This document shows positions 9,724-18,493 of a stretch of DNA of 64,000 nt, one piece after another. Every line of letters begins with the position of its first letter. The stretch's first letter is position 1. Below the pieces are notes generated by a model that saw only the letters and a program-made list of their open reading frames with translations, made no database searches and had not been told where the DNA came from. This DNA is from Singulisphaera acidiphila DSM 18658 (GTDB lineage: Bacteria > Planctomycetota > Planctomycetia > Isosphaerales > Isosphaeraceae). The stretch is taken from positions 8,814,744-8,878,743 of the forward strand of contig NC_019892.1 of the NCBI RefSeq assembly GCF_000242455.2. The letters are read 5' to 3'. A program made the position numbers and the translations under genes.

Positions 9724-11070
9724 ATGAAGTTCCGACCCACTGCTCTCCTCCCCTTGGCGGCCTGCGTCGCCACGCTTCTCACCGCGCCCTGCCCGGCGCG
9801 GGCCGCGGAAGACCTCAACGTGCCCCCCAAGGGGTTCACGGCCCTGTTCAACGGCAAAGATCTCAACGGCTGGCACGGAATGCCTCACTTCGACCCGCGC
9901 ACGCTCGCGGCCATGAGCGAGGAAGAGCGGACGAAGCAGATCGCCGCCTGGACCGAGGACGCCAAGAAGCACTGGAGCGTCCAGGGCGACGACATCGTCA
10001 ACGACGGCCACGGCGCTTACCTGACCACGGATAAGGACTACGGCGATTTCGAGTTGCTGATCGACTACAAGACCGTCCCCAAGGCGGACAGCGGGATCTA
10101 CCTCCGTGGGACACCTCAAGTCCAGATCTGGGACAGCACCCCGGAAGGACCCAGCAGCACGATCGGCGGCCTGAAGGGATCAGGTGGACTCTTCAACAAC
10201 AGCAACGACGCACCGGGCCGTGACCCGCTCGTCGTGGCCGACAAGCCGTTCGGCGAGTGGAACCACTTCCGGATCATCCTGGTCGGTGCCCGGATCACGG
10301 TCTACCTCAACGACAAGCTCGTGGTCGACCACGCCCAGATGGAAAACTTCTGGGATCGCGCCTTGCCGCTGTTCGCTCGCGGCCCGATCCAGCTTCAGAC
10401 CCACGGTGGCGAAATCCGCTGGCGGAACATCTTCCTCCGCGAGATCCCGGCCGCCGAGGCCAACAAGATCCTCTCCGAGCACGGCGACAAAGGTTTCACC
10501 GCGATCTTCGACGGCAAGACCCTCGAAGGCTGGGCCGGGACGGTCAACAGCTACGAAGTCGTCGACGGCGCCATCCGCTGCCGGCCGCATAAGGGAGGCG
10601 TCCTCTTCCACAAGGATGAACTCTCCGACTTCGCCGCCCGCGTCCAGTTCCGCCTGCCGCCGGGGGGCAACAACGGGCTGGCGATCCGCTACCCGGGAAC
10701 CAACGAGAACGATAACGCCGCCTATGCCGGCATGTGCGAGCTGCAAGTGCTCGACGACTCGGCCGATATGTACGCCAAGCTCGATCCCCGGCAGTACCAC
10801 GGCTCGGTCTACGGCATCGTGCCGGCCACGCGCGGCTATCTCCGCCCCGTCGGCGAGTGGAACTTCCAGGAAGTGACGGTCAAAGGGCCCAAGATCAAGG
10901 TCGAACTGAACGGGAACGTGATCGTGGACGCCGACGTGAGCAAGGTGACCGAGTACATGGCCAACTCCGCTCACCCCGGCAAGGACCGCACCTCGGGCCA
11001 CTTCGGCTTCGCCGGGCACAACGAGCCGGTGGAGTTCCGCGAGATCGACATCAAGCCGCTCAAGGATTGA
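9724..11070 (+). CDS. Two-domain secreted DUF1080 (3-keto-disaccharide hydrolase-like) protein
   Basis: A 448-residue exported protein; the ATG at 9724 starts a clear signal peptide ending CPARAAED. Two DUF1080 (LamG/concanavalin-like) domains lie in tandem, each introduced by the same phrase: KGFTALFNGKDLNGWHG near residue 37 and KGFTAIFDGKTLEGWAG near residue 257. Single-domain relatives occur at 31356 and 50483. DUF1080 proteins include enzymes that hydrolyse 3-keto-glycosides made by Gfo/Idh oxidoreductases, which fits this locus. Whether both domains are active or one is a binding module cannot be told from the sequence. A hairpin separates it from the aldolase gene. Confidence 0.85.
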   Translation: MKFRPTALLPLAACVATLLTAPCPARAAEDLNVPPKGFTALFNGKDLNGWHGMPHFDPRTLAAMSEEERTKQIAAWTEDAKKHWSVQGDDIVNDGHGAYLTTDKDYGDFELLIDYKTVPKADSGIYLRGTPQVQIWDSTPEGPSSTIGGLKGSGGLFNNSNDAPGRDPLVVADKPFGEWNHFRIILVGARITVYLNDKLVVDHAQMENFWDRALPLFARGPIQLQTHGGEIRWRNIFLREIPAAEANKILSEHGDKGFTAIFDGKTLEGWAGTVNSYEVVDGAIRCRPHKGGVLFHKDELSDFAARVQFRLPPGGNNGLAIRYPGTNENDNAAYAGMCELQVLDDSADMYAKLDPRQYHGSVYGIVPATRGYLRPVGEWNFQEVTVKGPKIKVELNGNVIVDADVSKVTEYMANSAHPGKDRTSGHFGFAGHNEPVEFREIDIKPLKD

Positions 11071-11083
11071 TGATCGCCCAGGG

Positions 11084-11112
11084 CTGGGGTCCGAACCGAA
11101 GACGGACCCCAG
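11084..11112 (+). terminator. Hairpin between DUF1080 and aldolase genes
   Basis: CTGGGGTCCG (11084-11093) pairs perfectly with CGGACCCCAG (11103-11112) across a nine-base loop, 14 bp after the DUF1080 stop. It is probably a terminator or attenuator before the class II aldolase, whose start lies 45 bp further on. Confidence 0.6.
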
Positions 11113-11157
11113 TTCACCCCAAAAAAGCCTCCCGCTCTCAACAAAAGGGACTCTACG

Positions 11158-12465
11158 ATGAGCCGAAAGCGCGACCTTATCCACCCGCGCGACGAGATCA
11201 TGCGCGCGATGGAGCGGATCTACCGCTATCGGATGACGACCACGTCCGGCGGGAACCTCTCGATCCGGGACGAGGCGGGCGACCTCTGGATCACCCCCGC
11301 CCGCGTCGACAAGGGAAGCCTGCGCCGCGAGGACATCGTCCACGTTCGCGCGGACGGAACCGTCGACGGCCCACATCCTCCTTCGTCAGAGCTCCCCTTC
11401 CACCGTGCCATCTACGAGGCCCGCCCCGACGCCCGAGGGATCGTCCACGCGCACCCGGTCGCGCTCGTCGCCTTCAGCATCTGCCGGCGCACTCCCGACA
11501 CACGTTTACTGCCCCAGGCCAGGCAAATCTGCGGCGAGGCGGGCTTCGCCCCCTACGCGCTCCCCGGCAGCCAGGCGCTGGGGGCCAACATCGCCCAGAC
11601 CTTCGCGGCAGGATCCGACTGCGTGGTGCTCGAGAACCATGGCGTCGTGACCGCCGGTTCGAATCTCCAAGAGGCCTTCGAACGCTTCGAGACCCTCGAG
11701 TTCACCGCCAAGACGATCATCAAGGCGAGCCTGCTCGGCGAGGTCCGCTATCTCGACGACGAGCAGGCCGGGCGACGGCCCCAGCCCTCAGCCTCCACCA
11801 AGTCCCCTGCCCTATTTCAGCCAGGGGCGGCCACGAGCCGTGAGAAAGAACTGCGCCGGCAGCTCTGCGAGTTCGTCCGCCGCAGTTATCAGCAACGGCT
11901 GATGATCAGTACCGAAGGCGCATTCTCGGCCCGGCTCGACGACGACTCATTCCTGATCACCCCCCACCGGGTCGACCGCAACATGCTCGACCCCGACGCG
12001 ATTGTCCTCATCCACAAAGGCGCGACCGAAGAGGGCAAGGTCCCCAGTTCCGCGGTCCGCAACCATGAGGCGATCTATCAGAGCCACCCCAAGATCCACT
12101 CTGTGGTCAACGCCTACCCGGTGAACGCAACGGCCTTCAGCGTAACGACGACGACCCTCGACCCACGAACGATTCCTGAAAGTTACATCTTTCTCCGGGA
12201 CGTTCACCGGATCCCCTACGGCGTCCAACAGGGCGACGGTCGCGAACTGGCCCGGCTGACCTCCTTGCGCGACCCGGTCCTGATCTTCGAGAACGACGGA
12301 GTCCAAGTCTGCGGCTCCAGCGTCCTCGACGCATTCGACCGGCTCGAAGTCCTCGAGTCGACCGCCGAGGCGATGATCAACGGCTTCGCCCTCAACAAAG
12401 GCACGATCCATCGGATGCCCGACGCCGTCATCTCCGAGTTGAACCAGGCGTTCGGACTGGAGTGA
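11158..12465 (+). CDS. Tandem class II aldolase/adducin protein with a degenerate second domain
   Basis: A 435-residue protein with two class II aldolase domains, about residues 8-195 and 230-435. The first keeps the zinc and catalytic set of fuculose- and rhamnulose-phosphate aldolases: E78 in SSELPFH, H97 and H99 in HAHP, and H161 in ENHG. In the second, the equivalent positions are A299 (PSSAVRNH), N318 and Y320 (VNAYP) and D380 (ENDG), so all four ligands are lost although the fold is retained. The protein is therefore likely a pseudo-dimer with one active site, acting on a sugar phosphate or a related oxo-acid in the cytoplasm. The substrate is unknown. Confidence 0.85.
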   Translation: MSRKRDLIHPRDEIMRAMERIYRYRMTTTSGGNLSIRDEAGDLWITPARVDKGSLRREDIVHVRADGTVDGPHPPSSELPFHRAIYEARPDARGIVHAHPVALVAFSICRRTPDTRLLPQARQICGEAGFAPYALPGSQALGANIAQTFAAGSDCVVLENHGVVTAGSNLQEAFERFETLEFTAKTIIKASLLGEVRYLDDEQAGRRPQPSASTKSPALFQPGAATSREKELRRQLCEFVRRSYQQRLMISTEGAFSARLDDDSFLITPHRVDRNMLDPDAIVLIHKGATEEGKVPSSAVRNHEAIYQSHPKIHSVVNAYPVNATAFSVTTTTLDPRTIPESYIFLRDVHRIPYGVQQGDGRELARLTSLRDPVLIFENDGVQVCGSSVLDAFDRLEVLESTAEAMINGFALNKGTIHRMPDAVISELNQAFGLE

Positions 12466-12480
12466 GGGGGCAAGCCCCCT
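12465..12480 (+). terminator. Hairpin at the aldolase stop codon
   Basis: AGGGGGC and GCCCCCT pair perfectly around a two-base loop immediately at the stop codon, followed by two T residues. With the larger palindrome just downstream it separates the aldolase gene from the convergent HerA gene. Confidence 0.6.
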
Positions 12481-12484
12481 TTCC

Positions 12485-12509
12485 GTGGGGTGGGCACAGC
12501 CCACCCCAC
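12485..12509. repeat. Palindrome GTGGGGTGGGC-ACA-GCCCACCCCAC, likely bidirectional terminator
   Basis: A perfect 11-bp stem with a three-base loop lies between convergent genes whose stops are at 12465 and 12527. It is the longest copy of the GTGGGC/GCCCAC family also seen at 681-704, 19904-19918 and 19971-19983. It can fold in transcripts from either side. Confidence 0.7.
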
Positions 12510-12526
12510 AAGACCTCATATCCTCA

Positions 12527-15500
12527 TTATTTCTGAACATCGCTCCCCAGGGTCCGGTGGGCGAGCGCCAGGATCTCGTCTTCGGGAAGTTGCTCGGGAA
12601 GTACTGCGGACAAACCGGCCCGGAGGCTGGTGACGGCCCCGTCGCGGAGCAGGTGGAACTCACCGGGTTCCTGAGTGGAGAGCCTGGCGGTAACGTCGAC
12701 CCGGCAATCGCTCAGCATTGGCTTCATCTTGGCCAGGGCGGTCGGCTCCTTGACGCGGCCGACGAACCAGGTCCGGATGTTGTCGCGGCACTTGTAATCG
12801 AAGTCGCCCGGGCTCTGGGTGGCCAGGAAAAGACCGAGGCCGGCAGAGCGGGCCCGCTTCAAGAGGTCCTCCATCGGCTCCTTGGTGGGGGGCTGACGGG
12901 TCGCGGGAAGATAGAGGTCGGCCTCGTCGAACATGAGGACCGCCTGCAACTGGGCCGACGGCGACCGGCTCGCCCAGCGCCCCATCTCGACCAGCAGTTG
13001 CGAGACCCAGAACTGGACGTCCTGGGTGGCCCCGAGGAACTTGGTGCTGATGACGCTCAGCCGCGTCTTGCCGGGGACCGCGTACCGGCCAAGCCCGAGC
13101 AGCGCCTCCGCCTCGATCGGCTCGCCACGCGCGGCCAGGAACTCGCCCCGGCTCAACCGCAAGGTCTCCAGGTCCTGGACAAGTCGCTCGAACAGCTTGG
13201 TATCGAGCCGGCCGACCGCGTTCACGAGGCCGGCATCCTTCTCGGCGATGTATTCGATCAGGCCGGGCAACGAGACCGAGCCCGCCGGTTCCAACTGAGC
13301 GAGCAGGTCGATCGCATTTGCCAGAATCGCCTGGCGAGCCGAGTCGGTCCCTCGGGTGCCATAGTTCATCATCCCCGCCAGCGCGGACGCCGCAAAACGG
13401 GCGATCTGGCTCCGTTCAAACGAACCGGTCTGCCCGAGTCCGGCCGGGGCAATCGCAATCGAAAGGGGACGCCCGTTCGGATTCGCGGGCGTATAGATGG
13501 CCATCTCGACCTGATCGCGGAGTTGCTGCCGCCGCTCGATCAAGGCCGGGTCGTCGAGTGGCCGCGACCAGGCGGGTTCGCTCGCGTACCCGCAGAGGTC
13601 CCCCTTGCGATCGACCAGAATCGCCGGGATCCCACGCAGCAGGAGCTGCTCGATGAGACCGAGCGCGACGGTCGTCTTCCCACTCCCCGTCCCCCCGAGA
13701 AAGGCGGCATGGCGGGTGAGCTCGGCGACCTCCAGGGTCACCGCTCCCTTGGCCCGGTCGTTGGTCGAGCCGACGGCGATCGGCCCCGGCTGAGCCGCCT
13801 CCGCGCGGGACTTGGCGGCCGGTTGCGCCGGGGCGGTCTCGGTGGGCTTGGTGGGAACAGGAGTTACCTCGGCCTTGGGAGGCAGAGTCGCGTTGAGGTG
13901 ATCGAGGTCGAGAATCGCCCGGAGCGATTTCAGGCGGCTCAATGGTTTCTCTTCCCGGAGCCAGGCGCTGAAGGCCGCGTCATTGTGATGCTGCTTGCGG
14001 AACTGCCGGAAGGCGGCCATCGTCCGCCAGTCCGAATCCTCGACCACGACGCGTCGGCCCCCGTGCGTGATCAGTTCGCCGATTTGTTTGGAGACCGCGG
14101 CGTTCGGGTTGGCCGGGAAGGCGGTCGACCGCACAATGACCGGCCGGTTTTCGCCGGCCCGATCGACCACCTCGGTGATGAGTCTGCCAAGGTATCCCCC
14201 CTTGGCCGTGCCGTTGCAGACGCCGACCACGAGCAGGCCCACGCTGTTATCAGCGCCATGCGATTCGACAGCGACGAATCGCTTGTCTGCCTCGGTCTCG
14301 AACCAGTGGCCGAGCTCGATTTCCTGCGAGCAATCGTGGATCGCCCCGGCCAACAGCGTCGCAAGCGCCGGGTCTTCGGCCGGGATATCCTCTTCGAGCT
14401 CGGATCGGAAATCGTTCCAGGCTTGCTCCAAATGGGTCGTGCTGACGCGTTCCCGGTCGAGGTGGGGCGGGCGAACGTCGATGGGCCCATTCTCGAGTCC
14501 GACGAGCATCTCCGCGCCAATGCACCGCTCACGGTATTCCTGGCAACGTTCGAGGACGTCGCGGGTCCGCATCCCGGCAAGCTTTTGAAGATAAGCCGGC
14601 GTAAACGGGAAGGTCGAGTCGTCGTCCTGAAACGGAGCGTCGAGAGCATCGAAGAGATAACGCAGCCGGTGCGAAACGATCTGGACGATCTCGTCCTCTT
14701 CGCGGGTCCCCTTCAGTTGAATCGGCGCGGGGTCCTTCTCGATCCGGTCGACAAGCGGCATGGTGAGTCCCCCCTTGAGCAACGTGTAGAACTGCTCCAG
14801 GCAGGAAATCACCACGATCGCCGAGGGGGTCCGGCTCACAATGTCGCAGAGCGTGGCCATCGCCCGACGGAACCGCACCGGGGCCTCATCGAGGTTATAG
14901 ATATCTTCAAGTTGATCGACGCAGAGGATAAGCGGGACCGACCCGACGTTGGCCATCAACTCGCCGAGGCGCTGGATGAGCCACTGGGGGGCGTCATCGT
15001 AGTCGCGGGGGACCATCCCGCCGAGGATCAAACGGTCGTGGTCGGATAATTTTTCGCAGCGAAGGTACTTGAGGACCCGGCTCTTGACGCGCGGGTCGTT
15101 CGCTTGCAGGAAGAGGAGAGCACGAACGAGGTCGATATCCACGCTGTTGAACCGGTCGTCCAGCACCACCTGATCGGCCAGGGCGTCGACCAGCTTCGCC
15201 AGACAGCCATAATCGAGCTCGTCGTTGCGGAGTTGATCGACCCGATCAATGGAGACGCCCTTTGGGCTCTCGGCAATCAGGGTCGAGAGCCGCATCAGGC
15301 CCGAGATCTCCCCGACGCGTTGGTCGTAGGCCTGATCGAGCGAATCGATCAGGTTGTTCAGAACATAACGACCATAATGGCTCGTGGATGAGGTCATCTG
15401 CATGTAACCGCAGTAGCCCCGCCCCCCCGCGTGGACCCAGTTGCGGAAGGCGCGCATCAGGTGCGTCTTACCGCTTCCAGCCTCGCCCTGAAGCAAGAGG

Positions 15501-15766
15501 ATTCGGCCCGACGACGGTCCCGAGACACTCGTGGCCCGGTGGACCAGCCGCTGGAAGGTGGTGCGAGCCTCCTCGTGGATCGTCTCCACGTCGAAGGGGT
15601 CCTCCTTCCAGATGTCGCTCCGGGAGGCGACCGCGTGGAAAACTTCCGAGTGCTCGGGAGAGCAAAACGCGGCGATCCGGGCGTCGGTCTGTGGTCCCAT
15701 GCCAGCAGTCTCCGGGGCTCGGGGATCGGAGGAGGTCGCCGTCTCGGGCATCGCAGGGGCCCTCAT
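12527..15766 (-). CDS. Double-ATPase protein: N-terminal AAA plus C-terminal HerA-like translocase
   Basis: A 1079-residue protein starting at the ATG at 15766, whose first base is shared with the upstream gene's stop (TGATG). An AAA/STAND-like ATPase occupies about residues 60-420, with Walker A GEAGSGKT (94-101) and Walker B LILCVDQLED (279-288). A middle alpha/beta domain (about 465-610) is not recognised. The C-terminal HerA/FtsK-type motor has Walker A GGTGSGKTT (691-699), Walker B AVLMFDEADLYLP (942-954), sensor LATQSP and the closing FVGRVKEPT. A proline/alanine linker (about 632-660) joins the halves. HerA motors pump DNA and often partner nucleases, and here a DUF559 nuclease is encoded in the same operon. 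No membrane segment is visible. Function is inferred from domains only. Confidence 0.85.
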   Translation of the reverse strand: MRAPAMPETATSSDPRAPETAGMGPQTDARIAAFCSPEHSEVFHAVASRSDIWKEDPFDVETIHEEARTTFQRLVHRATSVSGPSSGRILLLQGEAGSGKTHLMRAFRNWVHAGGRGYCGYMQMTSSTSHYGRYVLNNLIDSLDQAYDQRVGEISGLMRLSTLIAESPKGVSIDRVDQLRNDELDYGCLAKLVDALADQVVLDDRFNSVDIDLVRALLFLQANDPRVKSRVLKYLRCEKLSDHDRLILGGMVPRDYDDAPQWLIQRLGELMANVGSVPLILCVDQLEDIYNLDEAPVRFRRAMATLCDIVSRTPSAIVVISCLEQFYTLLKGGLTMPLVDRIEKDPAPIQLKGTREEDEIVQIVSHRLRYLFDALDAPFQDDDSTFPFTPAYLQKLAGMRTRDVLERCQEYRERCIGAEMLVGLENGPIDVRPPHLDRERVSTTHLEQAWNDFRSELEEDIPAEDPALATLLAGAIHDCSQEIELGHWFETEADKRFVAVESHGADNSVGLLVVGVCNGTAKGGYLGRLITEVVDRAGENRPVIVRSTAFPANPNAAVSKQIGELITHGGRRVVVEDSDWRTMAAFRQFRKQHHNDAAFSAWLREEKPLSRLKSLRAILDLDHLNATLPPKAEVTPVPTKPTETAPAQPAAKSRAEAAQPGPIAVGSTNDRAKGAVTLEVAELTRHAAFLGGTGSGKTTVALGLIEQLLLRGIPAILVDRKGDLCGYASEPAWSRPLDDPALIERRQQLRDQVEMAIYTPANPNGRPLSIAIAPAGLGQTGSFERSQIARFAASALAGMMNYGTRGTDSARQAILANAIDLLAQLEPAGSVSLPGLIEYIAEKDAGLVNAVGRLDTKLFERLVQDLETLRLSRGEFLAARGEPIEAEALLGLGRYAVPGKTRLSVISTKFLGATQDVQFWVSQLLVEMGRWASRSPSAQLQAVLMFDEADLYLPATRQPPTKEPMEDLLKRARSAGLGLFLATQSPGDFDYKCRDNIRTWFVGRVKEPTALAKMKPMLSDCRVDVTARLSTQEPGEFHLLRDGAVTSLRAGLSAVLPEQLPEDEILALAHRTLGSDVQK

Positions 15767-16851
15767 CAAATTCGGATGAAGTGGAAGGTGGCACCGAGGT
15801 AACGAACCTCAGAGCGCTCGACCTCTTCCGGGTCCATCGCCTCAACCATGTCGGCCCGGCTCAGGTCGAGCAACCGGGCGTTGTTAGCCTCGGCGAGCCT
15901 ACGTTTGAACTCATTCGAGTCCATCGCCGCGAAGGCCGGTTCGTGCCTCAGGGCCGACCAGACGTGACCGACGAAGACTTTGTCAGTCCCGAAGCGGCCG
16001 GTGGGGCTCGACCGCGCCGCCTCCAGGACGCGCCGGGCGAAGCCAGGCAAGTCGAGCGAGGCTGAGGGCGTTGCGTCCCCATCCTCGGCCTCGGGACGGG
16101 CTGGTAACGGCGACGGGGGTTCGGGAGGAGGCAAGACAACGGCGTCCGAGTCGCCATCAACCCAGTGGCGGATGGAGGCCAGACGAAGTTCATCCTTGCC
16201 CGACTGCCGCGCGCCGACCTCCCGGGCCAGGAGTTTCGTGACCTCCTTGCCGGGGTCAGGCTTGGAACCAAGTTTCCCGAGGTCGCCCAACTCGCGGAGG
16301 ATCAGGGCCGCCTGAACGGCCTTGACGGTGAATTTCGGGCCGGGTTCAAGTCCAAGGAGGGTCCAGGCCAGGGCGTCGAGGGCCTCCTGCATCGCGGGGT
16401 AGTCCCCGATCGGCAGGACGAACTTCGTCTTCAACAGCGCGGCCTTGAAGCCCGGCTCACCGCCGAACCGGGTCGCGGTCGCGCCCGTCGGAGTGGGAAG
16501 CCCGAGGGCGCGGGCCGCCAGGTACGTCTTCTTGACCTTGTCCCACGTCGTCTTGGGAGGGAGTTGGTCGAGGCCGATAACCTCGAGAGCCCGATGGCGT
16601 CCCTCCGTCGTCAACGTCCCTCGCTCGGTCTTCCCCTTGCGGGCCAGCAAGACCAGGCCGGCCGCCGCCAAGTCAGCGAGAGCCAGCCTCAACTCTTCAC
16701 TCAGCGCCGCGCCGGCCCAGCGATGGCCGAGGAGGGGTTCGAGGGCCTTCTTGATCTCGGCCCCGGTGGCCCCCTTCTCGCCCGCGACAAGGAGCCGTGC
16801 CAGGAGGAGTTGGCCGACCGGCGTGGATGCGGCCTGTCCGTTTCCACTCAT
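15766..16851 (-). CDS. Unrecognised winged-helix-like protein in HerA/DUF559 cassette
   Basis: A 361-residue protein with ATG at 16851 overlapping the upstream stop by four bases (ATGA); its own stop touches the HerA start. Residues about 8-80 (VGQLLLARLLVAGEKGATGAEI… LALADLAAAGLVLLARKG… GTLTTEGRHRAL) read as a winged helix-turn-helix. The last 85 residues (RFGTDKVFVGHVWSAL… FKRRLAEANNARLLDLSRADMV) read as a second one, joined by an acidic, proline-rich linker around 240-265. No catalytic motif was found. It may be the DNA-recognising or regulatory subunit of the cassette. The assignment rests on secondary-structure impression and is tentative. Confidence 0.65.
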   Translation of the reverse strand: MSGNGQAASTPVGQLLLARLLVAGEKGATGAEIKKALEPLLGHRWAGAALSEELRLALADLAAAGLVLLARKGKTERGTLTTEGRHRALEVIGLDQLPPKTTWDKVKKTYLAARALGLPTPTGATATRFGGEPGFKAALLKTKFVLPIGDYPAMQEALDALAWTLLGLEPGPKFTVKAVQAALILRELGDLGKLGSKPDPGKEVTKLLAREVGARQSGKDELRLASIRHWVDGDSDAVVLPPPEPPSPLPARPEAEDGDATPSASLDLPGFARRVLEAARSSPTGRFGTDKVFVGHVWSALRHEPAFAAMDSNEFKRRLAEANNARLLDLSRADMVEAMDPEEVERSEVRYLGATFHFIRI

Positions 16852-18134
16852 AATGCCTCGCCTCTCTGTTGATGGTTTTCACGGCCGCCACGGGACGCGA
16901 CCGCTTCCAGGATAATGCTCAGCACGTCTTCGAGCCGCGCCACGACGTCCTCGGCCAGGACACGAACGACGAGGTATCCCCGCTTCTGAAGCTCGACGTC
17001 CTTCCGCCGATCGCGGCGGTAGGCGTCAGCGTCCTGAAAGTGGTAGTAGCCATCGATCTCGACCGCGAGTCCCAATGAACGCGCCCAAAGATCGACCTCC
17101 ATGGCCCGCGATGGCCCGAACCGGAAGTCGAGTACAGCATTGAGCTCGAACAGGCCGGCCGTCGCCGGCAACGATTGCAACCGCTCGAACAAGAACCGCT
17201 CGGCGGCACTGCGAGCCGGGTCAGTTCCGCCTGCGTCGGGGGGAGAGGGAACCACCGTCGTGGCCCTGGCGGCGTCCAGGAAAAGGTGGACGAGTTCGTC
17301 GGAAGCCCCGTCGGAGACGAGCCGGTGAACCGCCCCGTCAAGGTCTGCGGTCGCCTCGGGCAGTTCGTCTTCTCCAAGTCCTCGGACCGGGATCACCCCC
17401 GCGCGCATCAGAGTCTTCGCTCGCGACTCGGGGGCGTTCCGAACGTAACCATCGAATTCCACCGGATCGAGTACCAGGATCGTCGCGAACGATGGCTGCC
17501 ACAGCGAGATTCGCGCAAGGCTCAGAGCGGCCGATTCGATCCAGGCCGCCGGCTCGGCTGCCTCGACCTCTCGAGCCAAGACCAAGACCGGGTCGTTCGC
17601 CGAGGGGATCATTTCCCTTAAGGCCAGGACAACCCGCTCCCGGCCCCCTGTGCCATCGCACTCCGCAAGCACCTCGCCCAGTCGACTCGTCAGGCCAGGC
17701 CCAGCGATCGACTCCCCCCGGGCCCAGCGATCAAGAATCCACCGACAGGCTACCCCGGCGCCGGCCGTGGAGGCATCCGTGAGGGACGAATCAAAGAGCG
17801 CGGTCCGCTCGAAAGGGGTCATTCGTTGGACCTGCGAAGCCAGTTCCTCCAGGGAGCCGGATCGGCCCGAATGCCGGGCCAACCACACAAGGGCGTTGCG
17901 AACAAGATCGGGCCCGGCGGAGACATGGTCCACCCACGCCTCAAGAATTCCCTCGAAGTCCGGATTGCGGAGCGGAATGACGGGCCGGCCCCCCTGCTCC
18001 GCCCATCGCCGCACCTCTTGCAAGGCAATCTCGACCGCACCACAAAGGACCGAGACGGTCGGCAGGCCGGCCTCACGCCGCTGCTGATGGCGATCGAGTA
18101 AGCCAGAATGACCCAGGAAGTTCATGGCTCCCAT
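16848..18134 (-). CDS. DUF559 (VSR-like PD-(D/E)XK) nuclease domain protein
   Basis: A 428-residue protein, first gene of the reverse-strand cassette. The ATG at 18134 is preferred over a TTG at 18143 and an ATG at 18125. The C-terminal quarter is a DUF559 endonuclease: E312 in SAAERFLFERL, D348 in MEVDLW, the core VEIDG (358-362) with H365, then DRRKDVELQKRGYLVVRV. This order matches the very-short-patch-repair-like PD-(D/E)XK fold. The N terminus (LPTVSVLCGAVEIALQEV) resembles a P-loop strand and helix but has no GK[ST], so it may be a decayed ATPase domain. Translational coupling with the two following genes argues for one complex. Confidence 0.8.
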   Translation of the reverse strand: MGAMNFLGHSGLLDRHQQRREAGLPTVSVLCGAVEIALQEVRRWAEQGGRPVIPLRNPDFEGILEAWVDHVSAGPDLVRNALVWLARHSGRSGSLEELASQVQRMTPFERTALFDSSLTDASTAGAGVACRWILDRWARGESIAGPGLTSRLGEVLAECDGTGGRERVVLALREMIPSANDPVLVLAREVEAAEPAAWIESAALSLARISLWQPSFATILVLDPVEFDGYVRNAPESRAKTLMRAGVIPVRGLGEDELPEATADLDGAVHRLVSDGASDELVHLFLDAARATTVVPSPPDAGGTDPARSAAERFLFERLQSLPATAGLFELNAVLDFRFGPSRAMEVDLWARSLGLAVEIDGYYHFQDADAYRRDRRKDVELQKRGYLVVRVLAEDVVARLEDVLSIILEAVASRGGRENHQQRGEAL

Positions 18135-18493
18135 CTTGAACAAGGCTCCGCACTCCCTCTGGTCACGGGATCAGAGGGGAGGCCGAGAAGTTATCTTTGG
18201 CCTTGGGACACCACGACGGCAACCCAATCCATAAACGATTGTGTCACCAATGAGATACAGGAGCTTAGCATACAAGTTGACCGACGCAAAATGGATGCAC
18301 CGACGATGCGGGCGAGATCGCCCCGCCCCCTTGAAACCGACTCGGCTTTCTCGTTCTTCGACAGATTGCTCAAGCGAGCCGGGGGGACCTCGCATCAGAT
18401 CCCCGCATCCTTTAAGTTATCGTGAAGACGTCACACGAGGCTGACTCGACGCACCCCCCAAAAACGCAAGTAATGACGAGAGCAAAGGCCACC
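18135..18493. other. Divergent intergenic region between the HerA/DUF559 cassette and rhaA
   Basis: About 360 bp that must contain the promoters of both the reverse-strand cassette and the forward rhamnose genes. A locally AT-richer stretch at 18220-18295 is the likely promoter area. No operator, known riboswitch or repeat was recognised. Base composition here is lower in GC than in the neighbouring genes. Confidence 0.4.

Noticed and set aside
12485-15049. 854-residue open frame on the forward strand
   Set aside because: It is antisense to the HerA/AAA gene, whose reverse-strand frame carries two sets of ATPase motifs. The forward frame has no domain and an arginine/glycine-rich composition typical of shadows in GC-rich DNA.
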